Source: Sandaracinus amylolyticus (lineage in GTDB: Bacteria > Myxococcota_A > Polyangia > Polyangiales > Sandaracinaceae). Taken from it: a stretch of DNA of 64,000 nucleotides. The stretch spans positions 2,852,001 through 2,916,000 of the forward strand of contig NZ_CP011125.1 of the NCBI RefSeq assembly GCF_000737325.1, in the 5' to 3' direction. Of the stretch, positions 10,436 through 18,734 are shown in pieces. Position numbers and translations under genes: made by a program. Under the pieces are notes generated by a model. That model was not told where the DNA came from. It saw nothing but the letters and a program-made list of their open reading frames with translations, and searched no databases. Positions within the stretch are counted from its first letter, which is position 1. Each line of letters opens with the position of its first letter.

Positions 10436-10464
10436 TTGTCGCGGCCGCGCCTCTCTGGTACCGA
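10436..10464 (+). promoter_or_regulatory. candidate sigma-70 promoter of the DUF1015 gene
   Basis: TTGTCG (10436-10441) and TACCGA (10459-10464) lie 17 bases apart. The -10-like hexamer ends 7 bases before the ATG at 10472, so the transcript would start at about the first base of the start codon. This is a sequence match only. Confidence 0.45.
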
Positions 10465-10471
10465 GGCCCGC

Positions 10472-11623
10472 ATGGTCGCCACCATCGGTCTCACCGGTCT
10501 GCGCCCCGCGCCCGAGCAGGTCGCTCTCGTCACCGCGCCGCCCTACGACGTCATCAAGAAGGGCAGCGAGCTCGAGGCGCTCCTCGCCGCGCGCTCGCAG
10601 TCGCTCTACCACGTCACGCTCGGCGAGCGCCCCGCCGAGGCCTTCGCGCGCCTCCGCTCCGAGGCCGCGCTGATCGCCGACGACGAGCCCGCCTACTACG
10701 TCTACGAGCAGCGCTTCGGTGCCGAATCCCGCACCGGTGTCTTCGTCGCGGCCGAGGTCACGCCCTACGCGGCCAAGCAGATCATCCGCCACGAGAAGAC
10801 CTTCGACGACAAGGTCAAAGGCCGCATCGCTCTCGCGCGCGCCACCGATCACACGTTCGGTCCCGTCTTCGCGCTCACCCGCGCGAAGATCGGCGCCGTC
10901 CTCGCGAAGGCCAAGAGCGACGCGCCGCTCTACCACTTCACGACCGACCTCCAGGCGCTCAACGACCTGCACGGCATCGAGTCGCGCATCTGGCGCGTGA
11001 CCCAGGCGAGCGAGCTCGGCCGCGAGATCCAAGAGACGCTCGCGACCCAGCCCTTCTACATCGCCGACGGCCACCACCGCTATCACGCGGCGCTGCTCAA
11101 CCCGCAGACCCACGCGCTCGTCTACGTCACCGAGGAAGCGCGCATCCAGGCTTACGACCGCGTCGTCAACGGCGTGCGTCGCTTCGCGGACATCAGGAGC
11201 GCGCTCGCGCTTCGCCCCACGAGCACGCTGCACACGCCGCCGAAGCACACGTTCTGTCTCTACACGCGCGACGGCGCGTACCTGCTCGACGCGAAGTCGA
11301 TCCCCACCGACGTCGTCGGTCGCCTCGACTGCTCGATCCTCGAGCGCGAGCTCTACCCGCAGCTCGGCCTGACGCACTCGATGATCCAGGACCCGAAGCA
11401 CTTCGACTACTACCCCGAGTCGCAGATCGATCAGATGAAGGCGGCCGTCGATCGCGGCGAGTACGACCTCGCGATCGCGCTGCACCCGGTGTCGATCGAC
11501 GAGCTCGTCGCGGTCGCCGACGCGGGCCTCTCGAACCCCGACATCGTCATGCCGGAGAAGAGCACCTTCTTCGCGCCGAAGATCCTCAGCGGCCTCTTCG
11601 TGTACCGCCACGTGATGAAGTAA
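10472..11623 (+). CDS. DUF1015 family protein
   Basis: The 383-aa protein matches the DUF1015 family by its opening PPYDVI segment (VTAPPYDVIKKGS), the central YYVYEQRF and IIRHEKTF elements, and the conserved FYIADGHHRYHAAL motif, which has several potential metal- or substrate-binding residues. The biochemical function of the family is not established; members often sit near serine-biosynthesis genes, but none is seen here. The start at 10472 follows a good candidate promoter and is slightly shorter at the N-terminus than many family members. It is a single-gene unit ahead of a lipoprotein gene. Confidence 0.88.
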   Translation: MVATIGLTGLRPAPEQVALVTAPPYDVIKKGSELEALLAARSQSLYHVTLGERPAEAFARLRSEAALIADDEPAYYVYEQRFGAESRTGVFVAAEVTPYAAKQIIRHEKTFDDKVKGRIALARATDHTFGPVFALTRAKIGAVLAKAKSDAPLYHFTTDLQALNDLHGIESRIWRVTQASELGREIQETLATQPFYIADGHHRYHAALLNPQTHALVYVTEEARIQAYDRVVNGVRRFADIRSALALRPTSTLHTPPKHTFCLYTRDGAYLLDAKSIPTDVVGRLDCSILERELYPQLGLTHSMIQDPKHFDYYPESQIDQMKAAVDRGEYDLAIALHPVSIDELVAVADAGLSNPDIVMPEKSTFFAPKILSGLFVYRHVMK

Positions 11624-11634
11624 CCTCGGCCGCG

Positions 11635-12171
11635 ATGTCGATCCGTCGCGCGCTGTTCCCAGTCGCTCTCGTCCTCGCGCTCGCCGCCTGCGGCGACGAC
11701 GGCCCCGAGTGCGTGATCGACACCGACTGCCAGCTCGGCTACCGCTGCGCGTCCGATCGCACCTGCCGCGCGATCGGCGCGCAGACCGACGCCGGCGCGA
11801 GCGACGCGGGCGCGCGAGACGCCGCGGTGACCGACTCCGGCGCGCGCGACGCGTCGACGCCCGACAGCGGCCCGGCGTGCGTCGCGCTCACCCCCGGCAC
11901 CTACGCCGAGACGGTCGGCGGCTGCGGCGTCGCGATGAGCGCGACGCTCACCGTCCGCGCCGGCGCGAGCGCCTGCGAGTGGATGATCGCGACCGTCGCC
12001 GACGCGGCCGTCGCGGGCACGCTGAGCGTCGACGCCGAGGGCGCGGTCACGGCATCGCTCTCGCTGGCGGGCGCGGAGGCGGTGGCGTGCACCGGCACCT
12101 ACGACGCGACGGCGAGCACGCTCGCGATCACGTGCCCCCCCGACTGCACGCTGACGCTCGATCACATGTGA
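11635..12171 (+). CDS. secreted lipoprotein with Asp/Ala/Gly linker
   Basis: The 178-aa protein has a lipoprotein signal with lipobox LAAC at about residue 19. A short Cys-rich segment follows (ECVIDTDCQLGYRC ... CRAI), resembling the small disulfide motifs common in myxobacterial surface lipoproteins. A DAGASDAGARDA-type linker then leads to a C-terminal beta-rich domain with more Cys (CGVAMS, CEWM, CTGTYD, CPPDC). TAACCT at 11621-11626 overlaps the stop of the DUF1015 gene and ends 8 bases before the ATG, so the gene may have its own promoter. No function is recognised. Confidence 0.7.
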   Translation: MSIRRALFPVALVLALAACGDDGPECVIDTDCQLGYRCASDRTCRAIGAQTDAGASDAGARDAAVTDSGARDASTPDSGPACVALTPGTYAETVGGCGVAMSATLTVRAGASACEWMIATVADAAVAGTLSVDAEGAVTASLSLAGAEAVACTGTYDATASTLAITCPPDCTLTLDHM

Positions 12172-12186
12172 GCCCGACGCTCCAGG

Positions 12187-12530
12187 GTCGAACGAACGGC
12201 ATCGATCCCGCCTCGGGCACCCCTCAGGGGTCGAACGAACGGGATCGATCCCGTCGATTGGGGGTAGCTACCCCCAAACGATCGGCACGCGTGCCGTCTC
12301 GGGCACCCCTCGGGGTCGAACGAACGGGATCGATCCCGGTGGTTGGGGGTAGCTACCCCCGACCAAACGGCACGCGTGCCGTTCGGCTCACCCGTTCGGG
12401 TGACTCGAACGACATGGGATCCCGCTCCGCCGAGCCTCGAGGGTCGCCCGATCGGCATGCGATCCCGCTCGGCTCACCCGTTCGGGTGACTCGAACGACG
12501 TGGGATCCCGTTTCGTCGACCCTCGAGGCC
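12187..12530. repeat. palindrome-rich tandem array, about 85-bp period
   Basis: This gene-free stretch repeats with an 85-86 base period. GGGGGTAGCTACCCCC occurs at 12260-12275 and 12345-12360. GGGATCGATCCC is at 12241-12252 and 12326-12337, and GGCACGCGTGCC at 12284-12295 and 12369-12380. CACCCGTTCGGGTG is at 12389-12402 and 12475-12488. Half units with CCCCT/AGGGG hairpins and TCGAACGAAC links are interspersed. Several distinct perfect or near-perfect palindromes thus recur in a fixed order between a lipoprotein gene and dapB. Confidence 0.9.
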
Positions 12531-12543
12531 CGTCCGAGCGACG

Positions 12544-12603
12544 CCCGTGCTCGTGCACGTGCTCGTCCCGCGTGCTCGTCCACGTGCCACCTGCGCGTGC
12601 TCG
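12544..12603. repeat. 60-bp dispersed repeat, copy 2
   Basis: This copy is identical by eye to 9459-9518 and in the same orientation. It lies 15 bases beyond the dapB stop codon (12619, minus strand). Finding an exact 60-base copy 3 kb away, again just 3' of a minus-strand gene, suggests a functional or mobile 3'-flanking element, not chance. Confidence 0.85.
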
Positions 12604-12618
12604 GCCGTTCGCGCGCAG

Positions 12619-13431
12619 TCACCGCAGCCCGAGCACGTCACCCATGTCGAACCGCCCGGCGCGCCCCGCCGACGCGACCCACCGCGCCGCGCGCAGCGCG
12701 CCCGTCGCGAACAGCGAGCGATCGTGGGCGCGGTGCGTCAGCTCGATGCGCTCGCCGGGCCCCGCGAGCACCAGCGTGTGATCGCCGATCACGTCACCCC
12801 CGCGCAGCGCGACGATGCCGATCTCGCGCTCCGGGCGCGCGCCGACCTGACCGCTGCGCCCGTGCACGAACGACTCGGGGCCCAGGCCCTTCGCGTCCGC
12901 GACCCGCTCGGCGAGCCGGATCGCGGTGCCGCTCGGCGCGTCGACCTTCTTCTTGTGGTGCATCTCGACGATCTCGGCGTCGAACGCCGGGCCGAGCAGC
13001 CGCGCCGCCTCCGCCGCGAGGTGGAAGAGCACGTTCACGCCGATGCCGGTGTTCGGCGCGACGACCACCGCGGCCTCCTTCGCGAGCGCGCCGATCGCGG
13101 CGTTCGCCTCGCCGTCGAGCCCGGTGGTGCCGATCACCATCGGCGTGCGCGCCGCGGCGCAGGCGCGCGCCATCGCGGCGGTCGCGTGCGGCGAGGAGAA
13201 GTCGATCACCACGTCGGCCTTCGTCGCGAGCGCGCGATCCGCCGACACCGTCACCCCGAGCGCGCCCACGCCCGCGAGCTCGCCCGCGTCCTGGCCGATC
13301 GCCTCGCCGTCCTCGCGATCGATCGCGGCGACCAGCGCGAGCTTTCCGTCCTCGGCGATCGCGCGCACGATCGCGCGCCCCATGCGCCCGCCCGCGCCGT
13401 GCATCGCGACGCGCAGCGCACGCGACGTCAC
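12619..13431 (-). CDS. dapB: 4-hydroxy-tetrahydrodipicolinate reductase
   Basis: The 270-aa enzyme has the N-terminal dinucleotide-binding motif GAGGRMGR, the central VIDFSSPHAT and GTTGL segments, and the family signature EMHHKKKVDAPSGTA, which holds the catalytic His and Lys. It reduces the product of DapA to tetrahydrodipicolinate with NAD(P)H in the lysine and diaminopimelate pathway, feeding peptidoglycan synthesis. The GTG start at 13431 overlaps the dapA stop (GTGA), so the genes are translationally coupled. The length is normal for the family. Confidence 0.96.
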   Translation of the reverse strand: MTSRALRVAMHGAGGRMGRAIVRAIAEDGKLALVAAIDREDGEAIGQDAGELAGVGALGVTVSADRALATKADVVIDFSSPHATAAMARACAAARTPMVIGTTGLDGEANAAIGALAKEAAVVVAPNTGIGVNVLFHLAAEAARLLGPAFDAEIVEMHHKKKVDAPSGTAIRLAERVADAKGLGPESFVHGRSGQVGARPEREIGIVALRGGDVIGDHTLVLAGPGERIELTHRAHDRSLFATGALRAARWVASAGRAGRFDMGDVLGLR

Positions 13432-14312
13432 GCGCGCGCTCCGCGGAAGTCGCGCAGCGCCGCGCGCACCTTGTCGACCGAGGGCTCGGCGGGCCACACG
13501 AGCGGCAGGCGCATCTCCTTCGCGATGTGCCCGGCGTCGGCGATCGCGGCCTTCACCGGGCCGGGGTTCGCCTCGACGAACATCGCCTCGTGCACCGCGC
13601 TCAGCCGGAGATGCAGCGCGCGCGCGCCCGCGACGTCGCCCGCGTTCCAGAGGCGCACGACGTCGCTGGTCTCCTTCGGGAGCAGGTTCGCGGTGACGCT
13701 GATGACGCCCTTGCCGCCGACGCTCAGCACCGGGAGCGTCAGCGCGTCGTCGCCCGAGAGCACGTCGAAGCGATCGCCCATACGCGCGACGATCTGCTGG
13801 CTGCGCAGCACGTTCCCGGTCGCCTCCTTGATGCCGACGATCGCCTTCACGTCGGCGAGCTTCTCGAGCGTCTCGAGCGCGAGGTCGACGCCGGTGCGCA
13901 CCGGGATGTTGTAGAGGAGCGTCGGGAGCGGGACGGCCTTCGCGACCGCGCGGAAGTGCGCCTCGAGGCCCGCCTGGGTCGGGCGGTTGTAGTAGGGGCA
14001 CACGAGGAGGAGGCCGTCGGCGCCCGCGTCGCGCGAGATCTCGGCGAGGTGGATCGTGTGCGAGGTGGAGACGGTGCCCGCGCCCGCGACGACGGGGACG
14101 CGCTTCTTCGCCTGCTCGACGACGGTGCGCACGACGAGCGCGTGCTCTTCCTCGGAGAGCGTCACCGACTCGCCGGTGGTGCCGCACGGGACGAGCCCCT
14201 CGCAGCCTCCCACGACGCAGCGCTCGACGAGCTCGCGCAGCGCCGCGACGTCGACCTTCCCGTCGCGGAACGGGGTGATCAGCGCGGGAAGCGTACCGGT
14301 GAACGTGCTCAT
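13428..14312 (-). CDS. dapA: 4-hydroxy-tetrahydrodipicolinate synthase
   Basis: The 294-aa enzyme carries the DapA hallmarks: LITPFRDG at the N-terminus, the CGTTGES motif that binds pyruvate carboxylate, the catalytic Tyr in YNIPVRTG and the Schiff-base Lys in GIKEATGN. It condenses pyruvate with aspartate semialdehyde in the cytoplasm, the first committed step to diaminopimelate and lysine. It is followed directly by dapB. The ATG at 14312 precedes the conserved barrel start (FTGTLPALITPF). Length and motifs are complete. Confidence 0.97.
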   Translation of the reverse strand: MSTFTGTLPALITPFRDGKVDVAALRELVERCVVGGCEGLVPCGTTGESVTLSEEEHALVVRTVVEQAKKRVPVVAGAGTVSTSHTIHLAEISRDAGADGLLLVCPYYNRPTQAGLEAHFRAVAKAVPLPTLLYNIPVRTGVDLALETLEKLADVKAIVGIKEATGNVLRSQQIVARMGDRFDVLSGDDALTLPVLSVGGKGVISVTANLLPKETSDVVRLWNAGDVAGARALHLRLSAVHEAMFVEANPGPVKAAIADAGHIAKEMRLPLVWPAEPSVDKVRAALRDFRGARA

Positions 14313-14491
14313 CGCAGCGAGTCTCCCTGGTCGACGGAGCGGGCTCGCCTCGTTCGCTCGGCGGGCTCCGAAAAGACGCGCGAGCCTAACGGCGAGCAGG
14401 AGCACGATCAACGCGCCGCGATGCGGATCGCGATGGGCCCGCAGGGGCTCCCGCTCACGACGGGCGGGCCCTAGAGCGCTGGCGGCCGGGG

Positions 14492-14519
14492 TTGCCACCG
14501 AGCACTCGAGGGGTAGACT
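14492..14519 (+). promoter_or_regulatory. candidate sigma-70 promoter
   Basis: TTGCCA (14492-14497) and TAGACT (14514-14519) are spaced by 16 bases and lie 15 bases before the ATG at 14535. It is one of the better consensus matches in this G+C-rich window. The 14313-14534 gap also serves as the upstream region of the divergent dapA gene. Confidence 0.45.
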
Positions 14520-14534
14520 CCCGCGCTCCGACGC

Positions 14535-14978
14535 ATGCCGCGTTACGTCCTCGCCGCGCTCGCGATCGCGACGCTGTCCCTCTCGGGGGGCCGCGCGGCG
14601 GCGGACGACTGCATGTGCCTCGGGCCCGAGACGCTGTTCCCCGCGGCGTCGGTCGTGGAGATCGCGGACGTCCTCGAGTCGCCCGACGACACCATCGAGA
14701 CCGTCGATCGCACCGCGCCGGACCCCGAGGTGACGCCCGAGCCGGCGCGGCCGCGCGGGCCGGTCGCGTGGTGCCGGTCGGCCGACGATCCCCGCTGTCA
14801 GCGCGACGACGCGCGAGAGACCTCGCACCGCGAGACGCTCCGCCATGCGCCGCTCGCCACGATCCTGACGACGCCGCGCATCGCGCGCGCAGGCGTCACG
14901 CTCGTCCGCTTCCCGCGCGCGATCGCGCGCGGCCCGAGCGGCGTCGCGTTCCGGCTCGATCGTCCCCCGCGCGCCTGA
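14535..14978 (+). CDS. small secreted protein of unknown function
   Basis: The 147-aa protein has a clear Sec-type signal peptide (hydrophobic LAALAIATLSLSG, cleavage likely after AAA near residue 23). A CMC motif follows, then an acidic, Pro/Thr-rich central part and a basic C-terminus. I recognise no domain. A recognisable promoter upstream and the signal peptide argue that it is real. The C-terminal half is Arg/Ala rich and could be weakly conserved. It precedes the triple-DsbA gene by 185 bases, so a shared export-related role is possible but unproven. Confidence 0.55.
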   Translation: MPRYVLAALAIATLSLSGGRAAADDCMCLGPETLFPAASVVEIADVLESPDDTIETVDRTAPDPEVTPEPARPRGPVAWCRSADDPRCQRDDARETSHRETLRHAPLATILTTPRIARAGVTLVRFPRAIARGPSGVAFRLDRPPRA

Positions 14979-15163
14979 TCGATTCGTCGCGTCGCATCGA
15001 CGATCCCGACGTGCGCGTGCGCGCGCCGGGATCGATCTCCGCGCGGCGGTCGTCGCCGCGCGCGGTTCGCGAATCGTTCGATCCGAAACACACCGAGTTC
15101 CGGCGCTCGCCGGTGCGGAGGCTCGCTCCGCGCCGCCGTGCGCCACGAGAGGACCCTTTTTCC

Positions 15164-17275
15164 ATGGCAAGCAAGAGCACCAACAACCCGCCGGTCCAGC
15201 CGACCGGCACGATCAGCACGCCGTCGGCCGTGATCGCGATCCTGATCGCGTTCGTCGGCGGCCTGATGATCGGCAACCTCACCGGCCGCGGGAGCGGCGC
15301 CGCCAGCGAGGAGATCGAGATGGCGGCCGGCGATCGCGCCGGCGGTGGTGGTGAGCCGGGCGCGGGCCCGGCCGTGCAGGACGACGTCGAGCGCTTCCGC
15401 GCGCTCGCGCCCGACAACGCGCCGCAGCGCGGCCCGGACGACGCCCTCGTCACGATCGTGATGTGGTCGGACTTCCAGTGCCCGTTCTGCTCGCGCGTCG
15501 AGCCGACGATCGACCGCGTGATCGAGACCTTCGGCAACGACGTGCGCGTCGTGTGGCGCAACAACGCGCTGCCGTTCCACCAGAACGCGATGCCCGCCGC
15601 GGAGGCCGCGATGGAGGCCTACGCGCAGCGTGGCGACGAGGGCTTCTGGCGCATGCACAACACGCTGTTCGAGAACCAGCGCGCCCTCGAGCGCGCGAAC
15701 CTCGAGCAGTACGCGCAGCAGCAGGGCCTCGACATGACCCGCTTCCGCGCGGCGCTCGACAACCACACGCACCAGGCGGGCATCCAGGCGGACATGCAGG
15801 CCGCCAACTCGCTCGGCGCGCGTGGCACGCCCGCGTTCTTCATCAACGGCCGCCAGCTCATGGGCGCGCAGCCCTACGAGCAGTTCGAGACCGTCATCCG
15901 CGACGAGATCCAGCGCGCGAACCGCGCGATCTCGGGCGGCACGCCGCGCGCGGGCTACTACGCCGCGCTGATGCGTGGCGCGCGCACCGCGCCCGCCGCG
16001 GCCGAGGGTGAGGCCGCCGCCGCGAAGGCGCCGCCGCGCCGTCCGCAGCCGGACCCGAACGCGGTCTACCGCGTGCCGGTCGGCGACTCGCCGACGAAGG
16101 GCCCGAACGACGCGCTCGTCACGATCGTGATCGTCAGCGAGTTCCAGTGCCCGTTCTGCAACCGCGTCCGCCCCACGCTCGACCAGATCGAGGAGCGCTA
16201 CGGGCGTGACGTGCGCTTCGTGTTCAAGCACAACCCGCTGCCCTTCCACGACAACGCGATGCCCGCCGCCGAGGCCGCGGTCGAGGCGTACCGCCAGCGC
16301 GGCAACGACGCGTTCTGGCGCATCCACGACCTGATGTTCGAGAACCAGCAGGCGCTCGGCCGCGAGCAGCTCGAAGGCTACGCGCAGCAGGTCGGCCTCG
16401 ACATGGCGCGCTTCCGCCGCGCGCTCGACGAGCACACGCACCGCGCGACGATCGAGGCGGACCAGACGCTCGCCCGCCAGCTCGGCGCGAGCGGCACGCC
16501 GTCGTTCTTCATCAACGGCCGCAACCTGCGCGGCGCGCAGCCGTTCGAGGCGTTCCAGCAGGTGATCGACGCCGAGCTCGCGCGTGCGCGTGAGCGCGTG
16601 TCGGCGGGCACCCCGCGCGCCGGCGTGTACGAGGCGACGATCGCGAACGGCGCGACCAGCCCGGTCATGCTGCCGATGCCCGAGGGCGGCGGCGAAGAGG
16701 CCGCGGCGGCGCCCGACGCCGATCGCGTCTACGACATCGCGGTCCCGCGCAACGCGCCGACCCGCGGTGCGGCGAACGCGCCGGTCACGATCCAGATCTT
16801 CAGCGACTTCCAGTGCCCCTTCTGCTCGCGCGTCGGTCCGACGATCGAGCAGGTGATGGAGCAGTACGAGGGTCGCGTGCGCCTCGTCTGGCGCAACTAC
16901 CCGCTGCCCTTCCACCAGCAGGCGGGCCCGGCGGCCGAGGCGGCGATGGAAGTGTTCGCGCAGCGCGGCTCGGAAGCGTTCTGGCAGTTCCACAACACGC
17001 TGTTCGAGAACCAGCGCGCGCTCTCGCGTGAGGATCTCGAGCGCTACGCGACGCAGGTCCCCGGCCTCGACATGGCGCGCTTCCGCCGCGCGCTCGACGA
17101 GCACACGCACCAGGCCGCCGTGCAGGCGGACATGGAGGCGGTGCGTCGCGCGGGCGCGGAGATCGGCACCCCGTCGTTCTTCATCAACGGCCGCCTGCTC
17201 CAGGGCGCGCAGCCGTTCCCCGCGTTCCAGCAGGCGATCGACCGCGCGCTCCGCGAAGCGCCCGCGCGTCGCTGA
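15164..17275 (+). CDS. membrane-anchored protein with three DsbA-like thioredoxin domains
   Basis: The 703-aa protein has one N-terminal membrane segment (about residues 21-38), a Gly/Ala-rich linker, and three repeated DsbA/thioredoxin-fold units of about 222 residues. Active sites are CPFC at residues 106-109, 329-332 and 551-554. Each unit has the cis-Pro loop GTPAFFING or GTPSFFING, and adjacent parts such as LPFHQNAMPAAEAAMEAY recur with small changes. It should act in the periplasm as a thiol oxidoreductase or disulfide carrier. No DsbB-like partner is adjacent. An AGAGGA Shine-Dalgarno and strong terminator-like hairpins bracket it as a single unit. Confidence 0.93.
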   Translation: MASKSTNNPPVQPTGTISTPSAVIAILIAFVGGLMIGNLTGRGSGAASEEIEMAAGDRAGGGGEPGAGPAVQDDVERFRALAPDNAPQRGPDDALVTIVMWSDFQCPFCSRVEPTIDRVIETFGNDVRVVWRNNALPFHQNAMPAAEAAMEAYAQRGDEGFWRMHNTLFENQRALERANLEQYAQQQGLDMTRFRAALDNHTHQAGIQADMQAANSLGARGTPAFFINGRQLMGAQPYEQFETVIRDEIQRANRAISGGTPRAGYYAALMRGARTAPAAAEGEAAAAKAPPRRPQPDPNAVYRVPVGDSPTKGPNDALVTIVIVSEFQCPFCNRVRPTLDQIEERYGRDVRFVFKHNPLPFHDNAMPAAEAAVEAYRQRGNDAFWRIHDLMFENQQALGREQLEGYAQQVGLDMARFRRALDEHTHRATIEADQTLARQLGASGTPSFFINGRNLRGAQPFEAFQQVIDAELARARERVSAGTPRAGVYEATIANGATSPVMLPMPEGGGEEAAAAPDADRVYDIAVPRNAPTRGAANAPVTIQIFSDFQCPFCSRVGPTIEQVMEQYEGRVRLVWRNYPLPFHQQAGPAAEAAMEVFAQRGSEAFWQFHNTLFENQRALSREDLERYATQVPGLDMARFRRALDEHTHQAAVQADMEAVRRAGAEIGTPSFFINGRLLQGAQPFPAFQQAIDRALREAPARR

Positions 17276-17281
17276 TCTCTC

Positions 17282-17308
17282 GGAAGGGGTCATGGGATGA
17301 CCCCTTCC
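17282..17308. terminator. strong hairpin after the triple-DsbA gene
   Basis: GGAAGGGGTCAT and ATGACCCCTTCC form a perfect 12-bp stem around a GGG loop, six bases past the stop codon. A C-run follows instead of a U-tract, so it may act as an RNA-stabilising 3' end or a rho-assisted terminator. Confidence 0.7.
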
Positions 17309-17406
17309 CCCCGACCGGCGAAGCCGGATCGGGGCCCCCATCCCTGAACGCTGCGCGCGGGGCCCCATCCCCGCTTGCTCCTGACGAGCCAGCGTTCCCT
17401 CGACCG

Positions 17407-17445
17407 GAAGAGGCCTGCCCGCGCGCGTCGTGGGCAGGCCTCTTC
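17407..17445. terminator. intrinsic-terminator-like hairpin
   Basis: GAAGAGGCCTGCCC (17407-17420) pairs perfectly with GGGCAGGCCTCTTC (17432-17445) around an 11-base loop and is followed by GTTTC. It separates the triple-DsbA unit from the DUF1801 gene. The TAGCCT hexamer proposed as the -10 of that gene lies 11 bases further on. Confidence 0.75.
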
Positions 17446-17468
17446 GTTTCCGTCGTAGCCTCGCGCGC

Positions 17469-17939
17469 ATGGTCAGCACGGTCGCCGAGTACCTCGCTGC
17501 GCTCCCCGCCGATCGACGCGCGGCGATCACGACGGTGCGCGAGATGATCATCGCGAGCCTCGCGCCGGGCTTCGACGAGACCATCCAACACGGGATGATC
17601 ACGTGGTCGATCCCGCTCTCGCGCTATCCCGAGACGTACAACGGGCAGCCGCTCGCGGTGCTCGCGCTCGCGTCGCAGAAGACGACGATGTCGCTCTATC
17701 TGATGAGCGTAGACGCCGACGAGGACGAGCGCGCGCGCTTCGAGGCGGCGTATCGCGCGACGGGCAAGAAGCTCGACATGGGCAAGTCGTGCCTGCGCTT
17801 CCGCGCGCTCGCCGACCTGCCGCTCGACGTGGTGCGCGACACCGTCCGCCGCATCACGGTCGACGGCTACATCGCGCGTTACGAGGCGAGCCGTCCGCCC
17901 AAGCCGGCGAAGAAGAAGCCGGCGACGAAGAAACACTGA
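17469..17939 (+). CDS. DUF1801 family protein (YdhG/CyaY-like fold)
   Basis: The 156-aa protein matches DUF1801: STVAEYLAALPADRRAAI, the ETIQHGMITW segment, a central beta core (PLAVLALASQKTTMSLYLM) and the KSCLRFRALADLPLDVV motif near the end. The C-terminus is a Lys/Pro-rich tail. The family has a frataxin/YjbR-like fold with no established activity. The start at 17469 follows a -10-like TAGCCT by 7 bases. The M50 protease gene follows after 17 bases and has its own -10-like hexamer, so co-transcription is possible but not required. Confidence 0.85.
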   Translation: MVSTVAEYLAALPADRRAAITTVREMIIASLAPGFDETIQHGMITWSIPLSRYPETYNGQPLAVLALASQKTTMSLYLMSVDADEDERARFEAAYRATGKKLDMGKSCLRFRALADLPLDVVRDTVRRITVDGYIARYEASRPPKPAKKKPATKKH

Positions 17940-17956
17940 CCCGCTACGCTCGCGCC

Positions 17957-18568
17957 ATGCACGTGCAGTGGATCGCGCCGCACCTCGTCGTCACCGCGCG
18001 CCAGCTCCCAACGCCAGTGCGACTGCACTGGTCGCTCTTGCCCGGCCTCGCGTTCTTCGGTCACGGCACGCTCGGCGGCGCGCTCGGGTTCTTCGTGCTG
18101 CTCCTCGCGCACGAGCTCGGGCATGCATTCCTGGTGCGCAAGCGCGGGCTGTACGCGGTCTCGATCGACCTCCACTGGATGGGCGGCGAGTGCCGGTACG
18201 CCGCGGGGTGGGGCACTCCGCTGGATCACGCGATCATCGCGTGGGGCGGCGTGGTCGCGCAGGGGCTGCTCCTCGCCGCGACGTTCGCGCTGGTGCGCGT
18301 GCTCGAGCCCCACGGCGGCTTCGTCGGGGACCTCGCGCGGGCGCTCCTGGTCTCGAACCTTCTCCTGATCGTGCTGAACCTGGTGCCCGTCCCTCCGCTC
18401 GACGGCGCGAAGGCGTGGTCCCTCTTCCCGCTTCTCCTCGCGCGACGCCGGCGCCGCGTCCTCGAGCTGCGCCACGACGCGCTGCACCGCGAGCTCGCCG
18501 CCATCGAGCGACGGAAGGCGCGCGCGCGTGACGAGGACGAGGACGACGACGACGGCATCCTGCACTGA
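17957..18568 (+). CDS. M50 (site-2-protease-like) intramembrane metalloprotease
   Basis: The 203-aa membrane protein has HELGH in its second hydrophobic segment (LLLAHELGHAFLV) and the partner motif NLVPVPPLDGAKAW, which supplies the third zinc ligand Asp. Several hydrophobic helices surround them. M50 enzymes cleave transmembrane segments of regulators or small proteins. It lacks PDZ and CBS domains, so it is a minimal member. The C-terminus is a basic then strongly acidic tail (DEDEDDDD). TACGCT ends 6 bases before the ATG. The substrate is unknown; anti-sigma factors elsewhere in this window are conceivable targets but nothing links them. Confidence 0.9.
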   Translation: MHVQWIAPHLVVTARQLPTPVRLHWSLLPGLAFFGHGTLGGALGFFVLLLAHELGHAFLVRKRGLYAVSIDLHWMGGECRYAAGWGTPLDHAIIAWGGVVAQGLLLAATFALVRVLEPHGGFVGDLARALLVSNLLLIVLNLVPVPPLDGAKAWSLFPLLLARRRRRVLELRHDALHRELAAIERRKARARDEDEDDDDGILH

Positions 18569-18577
18569 TTCGCGCGT

Positions 18578-18604
18578 GAAACAGGGGTCTCCAGACCCCG
18601 TTTC
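18578..18604. terminator. hairpin terminator after the M50 gene
   Basis: GAAAC-A-GGGGTCT and AGACCCC-GTTTC form a 12-bp stem with one bulged A and a CC loop, starting 10 bases after the stop codon. It lies between the M50 gene and the next transcription unit. Confidence 0.65.
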
Positions 18605-18734
18605 GCCGTCCATTTGACGTCGCACGCCCCGAGATCCAGGATTGCGGCCCCGAATTCCCTCGGTTTTCGGCGACTGCCACCCCGGCGCATCGCTAGCGAA
18701 CCGCCGCTCTCTGAGCTCCAGCGAGGTTTCCTTC

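Noticed and set aside
12361-12500. tRNA-like TTCGAGTC segments
   Set aside because: They are parts of palindromic repeats; no acceptor, D or anticodon arms can be formed.
11709-14474. Long plus-strand ORF over the palindrome array and dapA/dapB
   Set aside because: It is Arg/Pro low-complexity and antisense to clear dap genes.
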